Shown one piece after another: positions 43,692-51,701 of a stretch of 60,373 nucleotides of DNA; position 1 is the first letter of the stretch, and every line of letters begins with the position of its first letter. The notes under the pieces are model-generated. The model worked only from the letters and a program-made list of their open reading frames with translations, did not search any database and was not told where the DNA came from. The translations under genes were made by a program, and so were the position numbers. The stretch comes from Rhodopirellula sp. (GTDB taxonomy: Bacteria; Planctomycetota; Planctomycetia; Pirellulales; Pirellulaceae). Location of the stretch: NCBI GenBank assembly GCA_002698965.1, contig PAAT01000035.1, forward strand, positions 1-60,373, given 5' to 3'.

Positions 43692-46211
43692 CTAATTTCT
43701 TTGAGATAAATCTCTTAATCGTTGAACATCAATTGCTTCTTGAACTCTTTCTTTATTAAGTTTTTCTAGTTCAACAGCAATTCTTGACGCTGCCATTTCT
43801 TCTTGAGCGTCTATTCTTTCTCTCGCAACTTGCGTTCTTTCATCAGCAGTTTGTTGTGAAATAGCATTTCTTTGTGCTGTTAATTGATTACTCATTTGAT
43901 CTTGTTGAGCTTTCAATACAGTATTTGTTTCAAACTCTTTTGCATCTTGTTGTAAGCGTGCACCCTGTAATGCTAACTCTTGTTTTCGTATTTCTACAAG
44001 TGGGTCTTCATTATCCGCAGGTGCAAGAACCTCAGATAAATTTGCAGCTAACTCAGCAATGCGTTGAGCAACTTCATTTTCTATTTCTACTTGTATAGCT
44101 TGCATAGCTTCTTCTGGAATTTGTCCATTATATTGTTGCTGTAATTCTTGCAACTTAGGTCCAAATTCTGCTTCAACTAATTCTCTCGCTTGTAACGCAA
44201 CATGCTCATATATATGTGAAGTTAAAAGATTAATAACATTTATATTAGCCATGACAGCAGGTGTTCGCATAAATGTTAAATGTGCCTCAATATGTGCTTG
44301 ATGGTCTTGTTGTGGAAAAGCCTGTAGCCCCTGCCCTTGTAGAGCTTTTGCATTTTCAATAGCAGGGTCTTGAGGTTGAGGTTGTGGAGGAGGTGGTAAT
44401 ACTTTTTCAATATTACGCACGCCCAATGCTTCGTACATTCTTTTATACGCTTCATACATTCCAGCTGGTCCATGAACTTGTGGGTTCGATTGCACGAGCT
44501 GTAAACTTGTTTGAGCAATAGCAATTCTTTGAGCTGTTGAAAAGATGTTAGGGTCTGATACAGGCATAACATCAATTCTGTCATCAAAGTCTGATTGCTT
44601 AATATTTGGATCGCCACCACTTACTTCATATGGATATGTTGGTGGTGTGTAATCACGGAAAAGATTTGCTAGAAGATTAAATTCTATCTTCTGTGCATAA
44701 TGTAATCTTTTGTGAATAGCTGACATAATTTTTGTGCCACGCTCTAGCATAGCAACAGTCGAACCTACTGGTGCACTGTTCTGTTCAGCTAACGGCATGT
44801 CGGCAACGGACGCAAATCTCTTACCACTCTCAACAATAATGCCAAGTAACTGTAATAAAGTTCCAGATGGCTCTTTAAATGGTAGTGGTATAATAGACGC
44901 TCTCAAGTCTCCGCCAGGAGCATCAATATCTCTAAATTCACCAGGTTGTAATGGGTCTGATTCATCTCTAACCCTAATACCTCTAGCTTTAAAACCAGCT
45001 GGTAAGTTTGCTAATGTTCCAGCGTCGATAAGCTGACGCAAAATAGATGTAGCAGAACGAGATAAGTTACCAATAATATGTGGTAAACCAAATCCGTAGA
45101 ATCCTAGACCAGGTAAAAATTTGTAATGTACAAAATATTGGTTAGGATTTTTCTGTGGGTCTTGCTCTTCGTAATTTCTTCTAATAGCAAGTATATTTGA
45201 TGAACCTACATCAATAGTAATAATGTAAGGTAATTTAATTCCTGTTGGTTCTCCGTCTTGTCCAATATCTTCAAAACCTTCTAAATCTAAGAAAGTATGT
45301 ATCTCATAAATTTCTAATTCATCATCTTCGTAAGTCATTGTTGCAGACTCACCAGATACTTTCTCTATAGTCTCTTCTAAATCAGAATAGACATGTGTTG
45401 GTCTGACGGGAACATCTCTGTAGATACCAGCAACTTGAAGTTTACGAACTTCATTTCCTGTCATCTTCAGTCTATGTGTTAGCCTAACAGCATTCGCAAG
45501 ATCGACAGAACTGTAAGGAACAATAATGTCTTCACTAGGAACGAAGCGAGCCACGGGTCTTTGTTTCGTTTCATCATAATAAACCTTTTTAAAAGCTGAT
45601 CCACTTAAAGGTAGATAGAATAACAACTGGTCAAGTTCTGGATCGTACTCTTCCATGTTGTAGCAAATCTGATAGTTCATATAATCTTGAACTCTTTGTG
45701 CTTGTTGTTCTGATTGTGGGTTAGGTTCACCAATAATATTTACACGCACGGGTCCACCTGACGGTAGTAATTCTTTATAGGCTTGTGCTTGGAATTGAGT
45801 AACACTTTCAGCTAAAACAGGATGAGTAACACCTGAAGCTCCCTCAAATGGTTCGCTTCTCTCATCTTCTTCTACACCTAATAAATTTAAACCCTTCTCA
45901 TAAATTTTTTCCCAGTCTTCACGAGCGTCAATGTCACTCTCTACTGCACTTAATAGATCAGAAGATATTGGACCTAATACACCTTCTTCAACATACTCTG
46001 CTAAATTAGCATCAAAAGGAATTTGTTCTGGAGCAAGTCCTTCTTCAACAAATTCACCAACTTCTACAGAACCATCTTCTAGTTCTGTCATTTCACCACT
46101 TGCTATTGCTTCTGCAAGAGCAGGCGGAACTTCAGCAGTGTCAATAGGATTTCCTGCAATAGGAAGTTCCTCTTCTTCTGGACCGCCTTGTCCGAATGGA
46201 TTCTCAGCCAT
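43692..46211 (-). CDS. Portal protein
   Basis: 839 residues. An acidic leader (1-100) precedes the portal body: EGASGVTHPVLAESVTQFQA, QRVQDYMNYQICYNMEEYDP, LDQLLFYLPLSGSAFKKVYY, RFVPSEDIIVPYSSVDL, LPGLGFYGFGLPHIIGNLSR, then a long Gln/Glu/Ala-rich helical C-terminus typical of the barrel/crown. Length and composition match P22-type portals. It forms the dodecameric DNA channel and docks with terminase, encoded next to it. Confidence 0.86.
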   Translation of the reverse strand: MAENPFGQGGPEEEELPIAGNPIDTAEVPPALAEAIASGEMTELEDGSVEVGEFVEEGLAPEQIPFDANLAEYVEEGVLGPISSDLLSAVESDIDAREDWEKIYEKGLNLLGVEEDERSEPFEGASGVTHPVLAESVTQFQAQAYKELLPSGGPVRVNIIGEPNPQSEQQAQRVQDYMNYQICYNMEEYDPELDQLLFYLPLSGSAFKKVYYDETKQRPVARFVPSEDIIVPYSSVDLANAVRLTHRLKMTGNEVRKLQVAGIYRDVPVRPTHVYSDLEETIEKVSGESATMTYEDDELEIYEIHTFLDLEGFEDIGQDGEPTGIKLPYIITIDVGSSNILAIRRNYEEQDPQKNPNQYFVHYKFLPGLGFYGFGLPHIIGNLSRSATSILRQLIDAGTLANLPAGFKARGIRVRDESDPLQPGEFRDIDAPGGDLRASIIPLPFKEPSGTLLQLLGIIVESGKRFASVADMPLAEQNSAPVGSTVAMLERGTKIMSAIHKRLHYAQKIEFNLLANLFRDYTPPTYPYEVSGGDPNIKQSDFDDRIDVMPVSDPNIFSTAQRIAIAQTSLQLVQSNPQVHGPAGMYEAYKRMYEALGVRNIEKVLPPPPQPQPQDPAIENAKALQGQGLQAFPQQDHQAHIEAHLTFMRTPAVMANINVINLLTSHIYEHVALQARELVEAEFGPKLQELQQQYNGQIPEEAMQAIQVEIENEVAQRIAELAANLSEVLAPADNEDPLVEIRKQELALQGARLQQDAKEFETNTVLKAQQDQMSNQLTAQRNAISQQTADERTQVARERIDAQEEMAASRIAVELEKLNKERVQEAIDVQRLRDLSQRN

Positions 46212-46225
46212 GTTATTTCCTTATG

Positions 46226-46381
46226 TTAAAAAGCACCTTCAAATTTACCACCCTTAGTTGCAGCACCCATACCTCGTACAGTACCGCCTCCTGGACCTTC
46301 TGGAACTTTTACTTCAACTTCACCTTTTTCTTTATGAATTTTAGGTGTCTTAAGTTTTTCTATTATTACTTCTTTTGACAT
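46226..46381 (-). CDS. Small conserved protein between portal and terminase
   Basis: 51 residues from ATG 46381 (MSKEVIIEKLKTPKIHKEKG), ending with the recognisable GTVRGMGAATKGGKFEGAF. The ATG overlaps the terminase stop (TGATG), so this start was chosen over an upstream one inside the terminase gene. Function unknown. Confidence 0.65.
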   Translation of the reverse strand: MSKEVIIEKLKTPKIHKEKGEVEVKVPEGPGGGTVRGMGAATKGGKFEGAF

Positions 46382-47862
46382 CAATAATACTCCTTTTGAC
46401 GAGGACGATCTTCGTCCCATAATTCGTCGCTCGGGTGTCTAACAAATCCACCTTCACGAAACCGTAGTATAGCCTGAGACATCGAATCTACCAAGTCATC
46501 ATTGTCTCCAAATGGAAAAGAGGCACATTCTTCTGCCATCTCATCCGCCCATTGAAAATCAGGTCGCCATACAAGACCAGACTCAAACATCGGGGCACAG
46601 GCATGGACTCTCGAAACTTTATCTTGTCCAGAGCGTCGACCACCTGGTGTAAAATTTATAACAGGTATCCCCATATTTCTCAACTCTTGAGTTAAAGGAA
46701 GCCCAGAAGCCTTAGCCTCTATCAAAACTATATCAGGTTTATGATCAGAATACGATTCCATAGCTATCTTTTTTAACTCAGGAAATTCCCATCGTCCTTT
46801 ACAACAATCTAATAATATAATGCAAGGACCGTCATCTTCGTTAGGATAAAATACACCCCAAGTACTAATAGCACTGTAGTCGGCAGTTTCTGATTTTAAA
46901 AATGCAGTATCGTATGATTGTAATATATATTCACAGTCTGGTGGTTCATCATCTTCCCACATTTTCCACCACTCTCTTTTAATAATAGCACCTTCTTCCA
47001 TTGTTGGTTGCTGTAACCACTGGGCATTCCATTTAGAAATTGGTAGGGAAGTTTTAACTTTTAATAATTCTTCTTCAGACCAGAAGTTGGGCCATAAAAC
47101 ATTGCCATCTTCAAATATTGCAGGGAACTCTACAACCTCCCAATGATCTGCATTCTCTTGTCCTTGTTTTTTTAACACCTCTGCTGTCAAATCTTTCGTA
47201 GACCAACGCGTCATAACGACAACAATAGAACCGCCTGGTTGTAATCTTTGTCGTGGACCAGATGTATACCACTCATAACAATTTTCCATAGCCGATGGTG
47301 ATAACGCATCTTGCTCGGAATGAGGGTCGTCAATAATAAGGAGGTCAGCACCACGACCTGTAATCGCTGCACCAACCCCCGCCGCAAAATATTCACCGCC
47401 CTGTGTAGTTGCCCAACGCCCAGCGGCTTTAGACTCAGGAGAAACTTTTGTTTCTGGAAAGACGGTTTTGTAATCTGGAGTATCAACAAGCATTTTGCAC
47501 TTACGACCGAAACCTGTAGCAAGTTCGGTTGTGTGTGTTGCTTGAATAATTTTTAATTTAGGATTAAGTCCTAACATATAGGATGGAAAATAAATTGATG
47601 CGAACTCAGACTTTGTGTGTCGAGGTGGCATATTAATAATTAATCTTTTTAATTTTCCTGTAGCTATGTCTTGTAATTTTTTTGCATAAATTTTGTGATG
47701 GTTGCCTTCAATAAAATCGGGCCACATTTTTTTAACATAGGTTAGGAAGTTACTTTTTGCTGCATCCTTTTCTTCCAAGAAATTTAATCTCTCTTGTAAT
47801 TGAAGAGCGTAACGAGCTTGTTCTTCGTCTAAACTACTGTAATCAACTTCTGCTTGCGTCAT
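46381..47862 (-). CDS. Terminase large subunit
   Basis: 493 residues. ATPase: a deviant Walker A PPRHTKSE (79-86) and Walker B DLLIIDDPH (173-181) with the coupling segment VVVMTRW. RNase H-fold nuclease: SYDTAF (Asp318), DIVLIEAKASG (Glu382) and GDNDDLVDS (Asp455-456, 459). It powers DNA packaging and cuts concatemers at the portal. It overlaps the HNH gene by 20 bases. The small subunit is not adjacent but at 57933. Confidence 0.9.
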   Translation of the reverse strand: MTQAEVDYSSLDEEQARYALQLQERLNFLEEKDAAKSNFLTYVKKMWPDFIEGNHHKIYAKKLQDIATGKLKRLIINMPPRHTKSEFASIYFPSYMLGLNPKLKIIQATHTTELATGFGRKCKMLVDTPDYKTVFPETKVSPESKAAGRWATTQGGEYFAAGVGAAITGRGADLLIIDDPHSEQDALSPSAMENCYEWYTSGPRQRLQPGGSIVVVMTRWSTKDLTAEVLKKQGQENADHWEVVEFPAIFEDGNVLWPNFWSEEELLKVKTSLPISKWNAQWLQQPTMEEGAIIKREWWKMWEDDEPPDCEYILQSYDTAFLKSETADYSAISTWGVFYPNEDDGPCIILLDCCKGRWEFPELKKIAMESYSDHKPDIVLIEAKASGLPLTQELRNMGIPVINFTPGGRRSGQDKVSRVHACAPMFESGLVWRPDFQWADEMAEECASFPFGDNDDLVDSMSQAILRFREGGFVRHPSDELWDEDRPRQKEYY

Positions 47863-48331
47863 GTATTCTCGATACCCATAACATTAATTCTGTGTCTGAC
47901 ATATTATGTTTCATAATATTTACTGCCCAACATACTAAACGAATATTTTCTTTTTTGTAACCTATATCATTATCTATTCTGTCTATTGAAACATTCGTAT
48001 ATAATTTTTTTCCGGTGCCATCTCTTTTATGTGTCATCTTAATTCCACTAACTTGACACTTACCTTTACACTTTAACCATATATCTAAAATATCTTGCCA
48101 GGACAAGTCCCAAGATTTTTCTCCTTTTATCTTTCGAGCAGATCGTAACTGTGTAAAATTTCTTCTTAAAAATTTTAGAGGGTCTTTATTCGTTTCATCA
48201 TTGCGAATTTTTCTATTGCATTTGCGACAACGCCGTCGGTAGCAAGGAGACCCATTCCTTGAAAACATTTTTTCAAATGCTGTAATGGGTTTCTTCACTT
48301 CGCATGTATTGCACTTGCGTGAACTCTCCAT
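47843..48331 (-). CDS. HNH endonuclease with N-terminal zinc ribbon
   Basis: 162 residues. N-terminal CNTCEVKKPITAFEK and CRKCNRK form a CxxC...CxxC ribbon; the HNH core follows at about 93-140 (CKGKCQVSGIKM, NVSIDRIDNDIGYKKENIRL, VCWAVNIMKHN). HNH proteins next to the large terminase can assist packaging cleavage, but this type also occurs as a homing enzyme. It overlaps the terminase start by 20 bases. A promoter at 48339-48367 places the mRNA start about at the ATG. Confidence 0.78.
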   Translation of the reverse strand: MESSRKCNTCEVKKPITAFEKMFSRNGSPCYRRRCRKCNRKIRNDETNKDPLKFLRRNFTQLRSARKIKGEKSWDLSWQDILDIWLKCKGKCQVSGIKMTHKRDGTGKKLYTNVSIDRIDNDIGYKKENIRLVCWAVNIMKHNMSDTELMLWVSRIHDASRS

Positions 48332-48336
48332 AAATT

Positions 48337-48367
48337 CCTACATATAGTAGGTTTGACATTTATGCAA
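48337..48367 (-). promoter_or_regulatory. Promoter of HNH-terminase unit with CCTACtatatGTAGG element
   Basis: Minus strand: TTGCAT (48362-48367), 17-base spacer, TATGTA (48339-48344). The -10 lies in an inverted-repeat-like CCTACTATATGTAGG (48337-48351). The same CTACATATAGTAGGT 15-mer (plus sense) with a nearby CATTTATGC recurs at 55014. The rest of the 48332-48533 gap holds only AT-rich sequence. Confidence 0.45.
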
Positions 48368-48533
48368 CTAAATATTGATTATATGATCTGTAATACACAT
48401 AAAAACATAGTTGAAACACAAATAAATGTAATAAAATTAAGCATTTAACACCCTTTAGTTAATAGTGTTATATACCCATTTCTTTATTAATCAACTCAAT
48501 ATAGTGAATAAATACTATTTATATTGGTAATAT

Positions 48534-48740
48534 TTAACCAGTAAGTACGAAAATTACTGCTATTACTCCAATTACGAGTACTGGAACAAGCCACTTTGTT
48601 GAAAATGGTTGTTTTTCAGTTACATAAGCCTCATTACCAGGAGTAGATGGATCATCGGCTACAAATCTGCCTTTAGATGTCCTAGCTCGCTTTTTAGCTG
48701 GTGCTTTTTTCGTAGTTTTTTTAGTTTTAGCTTTTGCCAT
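48534..48740 (-). CDS. Lys/Ala-rich tail-anchored membrane protein
   Basis: 68 residues. The first 28 are Lys/Ala/Thr/Arg (KAKTKKTTKKAPAKKRARTS), then GRFVADDPSTPG, and a C-terminal membrane helix (WLVPVLVIGVIAVIFVLTG). Overlaps the holin-like gene by 14 bases. Possible antiholin or lysis regulator by position. Confidence 0.55.
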   Translation of the reverse strand: MAKAKTKKTTKKAPAKKRARTSKGRFVADDPSTPGNEAYVTEKQPFSTKWLVPVLVIGVIAVIFVLTG

Positions 48741-49206
48741 TTCTTGCCTTCCTTATTGATTTCATGCCGCGTTGCCCAAACCAGAAAGAAATCACGGTTG
48801 AAAACAAAATTTTTGTTTCCTCGTCCCAGCTGGCTAATATAGCCTGGCTGACATCATCCCCTTCTTGTACTGCGACATAGACAGCTAACCCTTTAATGGT
48901 AGCAAACAGTATAAAAAAGAAATAAGTGACGACGGGTCGCACGGATGCTTGTAGTGCAGATATAAAGGAAGACTTATTACTTCTAGCAAGTTGAGCAGCA
49001 TGTTCGTAGATAGAACGAGATTCTTCTACATCTGCTGCTGCGTCGAGCTCTTCAAGTTTCAATTGACTTAAAACTTCAGCGTGCTTCGCCTGTGCCTCCA
49101 ATAATTTTAATTGGTGACGATTTTTTTGTCCCTGCTCGAAGAATCCTAAGAGCGTGGGGAGAAAAGAAGTTCCGAAGCCCAAAAGGCTTCCAACGAGTGA
49201 CAGCAT
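48727..49206 (-). CDS. Holin of the 3TM (gene-transfer-agent type) family
   Basis: 159 residues. N-terminal hydrophobic segment (LVGSLLGFGTSFLPTLLGFF), a long charged helix (LLEAQAKHAEVLSQLKLEEL), then two membrane helices: VRPVVTYFFFILFATIKGLA and ILFSTVISFWFGQRGMKSIR. The RPVVTY...FWFGQR signature fits GTA_holin_3TM proteins that release particles. Neighbours are two small membrane proteins and a lipoprotein, consistent with a lysis cassette. Confidence 0.75.
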   Translation of the reverse strand: MLSLVGSLLGFGTSFLPTLLGFFEQGQKNRHQLKLLEAQAKHAEVLSQLKLEELDAAADVEESRSIYEHAAQLARSNKSSFISALQASVRPVVTYFFFILFATIKGLAVYVAVQEGDDVSQAILASWDEETKILFSTVISFWFGQRGMKSIRKARNGKS

Positions 49207-49391
49207 TAAATCTCTCCTTTAAATCTAAGTTTTATATAATAGATAAAAACTACATTAATTGGCAAGAGAAAAAAGAACATAGGCCAGTCTGCCATAAACA
49301 TGTATTGCAAACCACAATAGACAGAAAACACTCCACATATGTAAAGTATTATCTTGAGAAGCTCAAGAGCGTGACCTGTCATTTCATCCAT
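49206..49391 (-). CDS. Small two-TM membrane protein
   Basis: 61 residues with two hydrophobic helices (ILYICGVFSVYCGLQYMF and MFFFLLPINVVFIYYIKL) joined by a short turn. It starts 4 bases after the lipoprotein stop and overlaps the holin by one base. Accessory holin/antiholin or spanin partner is possible. Confidence 0.55.
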   Translation of the reverse strand: MDEMTGHALELLKIILYICGVFSVYCGLQYMFMADWPMFFFLLPINVVFIYYIKLRFKGEI

Positions 49392-49394
49392 GAT

Positions 49395-49529
49395 CTACTC
49401 GTCGGTAGATTTAGTGGAAATTTGTATGTCTATTTCTTGTGACTCTGGAATATTTGCTGAGATGTTAATTGCAGAACTTGCACATCCAGCTAAAACCACT
49501 ACCATAAGAACTAAAAATAAATTTTTCAT
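49395..49529 (-). CDS. Very small lipoprotein (possible outer-membrane spanin)
   Basis: 44 residues: signal MKNLFLVLMVVVLAGC with lipobox LAGC (Cys16), then a short polar tail. Gap to the next lysis gene is 3 bases. Tiny lipoproteins beside holin genes are often o-spanins, but they are usually paired with an overlapping i-spanin, which I do not see. Confidence 0.6.
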   Translation of the reverse strand: MKNLFLVLMVVVLAGCASSAINISANIPESQEIDIQISTKSTDE

Positions 49530-49539
49530 TGTTAACCTC

Positions 49540-49560
49540 TTGTATAATATTTTTATACAA
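49540..49560. other. AT-rich inverted repeat
   Basis: TTGTATAA (49540-49547) and TTATACAA (49553-49560) form an 8-base inverted repeat with a 5-base loop just upstream of the lipoprotein gene. It could be an operator or mRNA hairpin. Confidence 0.35.
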
Positions 49561-49592
49561 CTTTATTTAACGATTGTTAACTGTTAATTATG

Positions 49593-50000
49593 TTAAAAAT
49601 ATGTTCCGAAGACATTGATGTCTGGATAGTTTTGAAGTTGAGGAGGATTCTTTAGTCCACGAAGATATTGACTAAAGTTGTTTATTTTTTCCATAGCTAT
49701 TGGATTTTGAATATTGTTATTAGTTTCTGGAGTAGGCGGTACCGGATTACCTTGTGGTAATGGCGGTGGAGTTCTTTGTGCAAACATATTTTGTGGAGGC
49801 ATCATATTATGCATTGGAACTTGTGCCATTGGCGGCATAGGAGGTCTAGTTGCCGGATGCATGTTTGGTTTCTGTTGTAATACTTGACCACCACGACCAG
49901 GATTAAAAGCCTGCCCCCCACTCATTGCATGGTTCAAGGGACCCTGCTGAAATGGTTGGTTCATATTAGGTTGTTTAGGCATGTTTGGATTAAAATTCAT
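49593..50000 (-). CDS. Pro/Asn/Gln/Met-rich low-complexity protein
   Basis: 135 residues, nearly all Pro, Asn, Gln, Met and Gly (PNMPKQPNMNQPFQQG, PPMPPMAQVPMHNMMPPQN) with an ordered end (MEKINNFSQYLRGLKNPP, NYPDINVFGTYF). First gene of the late minus-strand block. The promoter lies at 50007-50034, 6 bases before the ATG, so translation is probably leaderless. Function unknown. Confidence 0.58.
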   Translation of the reverse strand: MNFNPNMPKQPNMNQPFQQGPLNHAMSGGQAFNPGRGGQVLQQKPNMHPATRPPMPPMAQVPMHNMMPPQNMFAQRTPPPLPQGNPVPPTPETNNNIQNPIAMEKINNFSQYLRGLKNPPQLQNYPDINVFGTYF

Positions 50001-50006
50001 AGGTAT

Positions 50007-50034
50007 ATATTATAATTTTTTTTTAAAAAGTCAA
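50007..50034 (-). promoter_or_regulatory. Late-block promoter
   Basis: TTGACT (50029-50034), 16-base A/T spacer, TAATAT (50007-50012); a TATAAT at 50009-50014 is a 14-spaced alternative. It lies upstream of the whole minus-strand late block. A GTCCCTCTAGGGAC palindrome (50040-50053) is directly upstream. Confidence 0.55.
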
Positions 50035-50091
50035 TCGGAGTCCCTCTAGGGACCCAAAAAGTTAAAAGTTATTTTCGTTAGGCATAAACAG

Positions 50092-50178
50092 GGCTCAGCT
50101 TCGCTGAGCCTTTAGAGTAAAATCGATGGGTGGGGGTGTAAATAAAGGGTATCCCTGAGCAATTTACACGCTCAGGGA
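50092..50178. other. Two strong hairpins in the non-coding stretch 50054-50188
   Basis: GGCTCAGC (50092-50099) pairs with GCTGAGCC (50103-50110) around TTC. TCCCTGAGC (50152-50160) pairs with GCTCAGGGA (50170-50178) around a 9-base loop. Neither has a long T-run. They lie between the late promoter and the accessory region and may insulate the two blocks. Confidence 0.5.
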
Positions 50179-50188
50179 ACCTGCTTTC

Positions 50189-50296
50189 CTATGGTATCCA
50201 GCGACCAGTAAAGACATAGTGAACCAGTCTGAAGAACCAAGCCAACAGTCCGACTGCTGTAATAATTGGTAATATGAATATAAGTAAATCAATCAT
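50189..50296 (-). CDS. Possible 35-residue membrane peptide
   Basis: MIDLLIFILPIITAVGLLAW then a basic tail ending GRWIP; one membrane helix. It lies between the hairpins at 50152 and 50306 and no ribosome-binding site is seen. It is listed because it fills an otherwise empty stretch with a plausible membrane peptide. Confidence 0.35.
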   Translation of the reverse strand: MIDLLIFILPIITAVGLLAWFFRLVHYVFTGRWIP

Positions 50297-50305
50297 AATG
50301 TTAAT

Positions 50306-50327
50306 GGCGGGGCATTACTGCCCCGCC
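50306..50327 (-). terminator. GC-rich hairpin, probable terminator
   Basis: GGCGGGGCA (50306-50314) pairs perfectly with TGCCCCGCC (50319-50327) around TTAC, seven bases after the gene ending at 50334. The sequence after the stem is AT-rich but lacks a clean T-run. The hairpin at 51173 has nearly the same core. Confidence 0.6.
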
Positions 50328-50333
50328 CTCCCC

Positions 50334-50621
50334 TTAAAATTCGTCGTGTCCAAAAACAGTTTCACCCTTCTGATAAATGCCAATAATTTGGTTTCCAAAG
50401 AAAGTCTTTGGAGTTGTAAAACCTTTACCAGTTTTAATAGAAACATGAATTTCAGGGTGAAGTCCTTGTTCCAATCTATTGATAGGTTGGTCTTCTTCCT
50501 TAGAAAGTCTACCAAAATACCAACCTAATTCAGTTTTGCCTGATATTTTGTTTTTCTTTCTATAAGCCATTCTAAAAATTTTGCTGTTAGTAGCTTCTTT
50601 GATAGTTTCGTAGTAGTTCAT
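50334..50621 (-). CDS. Hypothetical accessory protein
   Basis: 95 residues from ATG 50621 (MNYYETIKEATNSKIFRM). Chosen over an upstream ATG because GGAG lies in the right place. Basic, with GWYFGRLSKEE and HPEIHVSIKTGKGF. The leader contains a three-codon reading frame (ATG-GAG-ACT-TAA, 50635-50624). Own promoter at 50661 and own terminator at 50306. No family recognised. Confidence 0.6.
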   Translation of the reverse strand: MNYYETIKEATNSKIFRMAYRKKNKISGKTELGWYFGRLSKEEDQPINRLEQGLHPEIHVSIKTGKGFTTPKTFFGNQIIGIYQKGETVFGHDEF

Positions 50622-50660
50622 TTTTAAGTCTCCATTTTTATTTATATTTAACATACTATT

Positions 50661-50688
50661 AATATAGTTATATTATCCCATATTTCAA
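50661..50688 (-). promoter_or_regulatory. Promoter with TATGGGA box
   Basis: Minus strand TTGAAA (50683-50688), 16-base spacer containing TATGGGATAATAT, TATATT (50661-50666). The box (50676-50682) abuts the -35. Drives the gene at 50334-50621. Confidence 0.55.
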
Positions 50689-50748
50689 GATATTGATATT
50701 ATTGAGGGCAGCTGGTCTGTTGAATAACGCTGACCTGAAATAGGTAAG

Positions 50749-50787
50749 TCGGGCCATCTTGTGACGACCCGACCCGACCCGACCCGA
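50749..50787 (+). repeat. CCCGA pentamer array A
   Basis: Four perfect tandem CCCGA units at 50768-50787, ending at the stop codon of the neighbouring gene. An inverted TCGGG at 50749-50753 could pair with it. On the minus strand this reads as four GGG tracts with TC between them, a canonical G-quadruplex pattern. Confidence 0.8.
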
Positions 50788-51162
50788 TTATGCAAGGAGT
50801 TCGTCGAACTCCCACTTGCCATCTTCGTTTTGTGTAAGATAAACTCTATCTTTCTTATGACCGAGAGTTTGTCTATCACTCATTCTGTTAAAGTGATACC
50901 CGATAACCTCGCCTTCATCATTTTTAGTAATATTATACAAGTAATGGTTATCGACCCTTTTCACACTGTAATCTGTCCATTCAAGAAGAAGATTATAAGC
51001 CGCTTCAACTTCTTCATTAGAAACAATCTCATGATCAACACTATTGAGAATTTTGTTATCAGCTCCTGGCTGCCAAACCTCCCCAATCGTGCCATCATAG
51101 TTTGTTTTATCTCTTACAGTAATCTCTTCGATTAAGTTATTTTTATGTCCGTATACACTCAT
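50788..51162 (-). CDS. Hypothetical accessory protein
   Basis: 124 residues, acidic, starting MSVYGHKNNLIEEITVRDKT; the second half is beta-like (DNHYLYNITKNDEGEVIGYH). No promoter seen directly upstream; the hairpin 51173-51192 lies 11 bases before the ATG. The stop abuts the CCCGA array. No family recognised. Confidence 0.62.
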   Translation of the reverse strand: MSVYGHKNNLIEEITVRDKTNYDGTIGEVWQPGADNKILNSVDHEIVSNEEVEAAYNLLLEWTDYSVKRVDNHYLYNITKNDEGEVIGYHFNRMSDRQTLGHKKDRVYLTQNEDGKWEFDELLA

Positions 51163-51172
51163 GTGATTTAAG

Positions 51173-51192
51173 TGGGGGCATTGCTGCCCCCA
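51173..51192 (-). terminator. GC-rich hairpin between accessory genes
   Basis: TGGGGGCA pairs perfectly with TGCCCCCA around TTGC, 7 bases after the gene ending at 51199. No T-run. It shares the GGGGCATTnCTGCCCC core with the hairpin at 50306. It could end transcription or control the next ATG. Confidence 0.55.
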
Positions 51193-51198
51193 TTCTCC

Positions 51199-51585
51199 CT
51201 AATTGTCTTCTTCAGAGTAGATTAAGTCTCTACTACCGTAACTGTCTATGGACTGCTCTAGCTCAGGCAGTAAATTCGCAGCCTGAATTATGCATCTAAA
51301 TCTTTCATCCTTGGCGAGGGAAAGAAGATATGGTGTGTCGAGCTTACATACGGCCATGTATAATTTAAAAATGCCATCCGCAAGATCGTTGACTCGTGTG
51401 TCTGTAACACTCGCAACAGTTTCTTCGTTTATAAAATAACAACCTAAACCTACATCGATAGCCCTAGAGGTGCTTTGAAATTGCATGAACTCCATGCAAT
51501 CGTCATAAGTTTTGTCGTCAACCTTAGAGACTCGACCGCAATCGCTAGTCAAGCTCTCTATTTTCTTATTTAATGTTTTAGACAT
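51199..51585 (-). CDS. Hypothetical accessory protein
   Basis: 128 residues from ATG 51585 (MSKTLNKKIESLTSDCGRVS). The promoter -10 box ends 6 bases before this ATG, so an upstream in-frame ATG at 51612 cannot be used and the mRNA is probably leaderless. Mixed alpha/beta, several Cys. No family recognised. Confidence 0.6.
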   Translation of the reverse strand: MSKTLNKKIESLTSDCGRVSKVDDKTYDDCMEFMQFQSTSRAIDVGLGCYFINEETVASVTDTRVNDLADGIFKLYMAVCKLDTPYLLSLAKDERFRCIIQAANLLPELEQSIDSYGSRDLIYSEEDN

Positions 51586-51591
51586 GCTTCT

Positions 51592-51619
51592 AATATAAAC
51601 ATATTCTCCCATAAATCAA
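51592..51619 (-). promoter_or_regulatory. Promoter with TATGGGA box
   Basis: TTGATT (51614-51619), 16-base spacer, TATATT (51592-51597). TATGGGA at 51607-51613 abuts the -35, the same arrangement as at 50661-50688. Confidence 0.55.
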
Positions 51620-51701
51620 GATATTAATGGGCCGCCGTCACAAACAATGGAGTGAAAAGACTGCGACCCTCTCCTCGCCAGGAGTGTTCTTTTACATGTA
51701 A

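Noticed and set aside
44276..44620. 114-residue minus-strand frame inside the portal gene
   Set aside because: Same strand but another frame of the portal gene; Leu/Gln-rich shadow of its Gln-rich helices.
47211..47522. 103-residue minus-strand frame inside the terminase gene
   Set aside because: Out-of-frame shadow of the ATPase domain with no ribosome-binding site.
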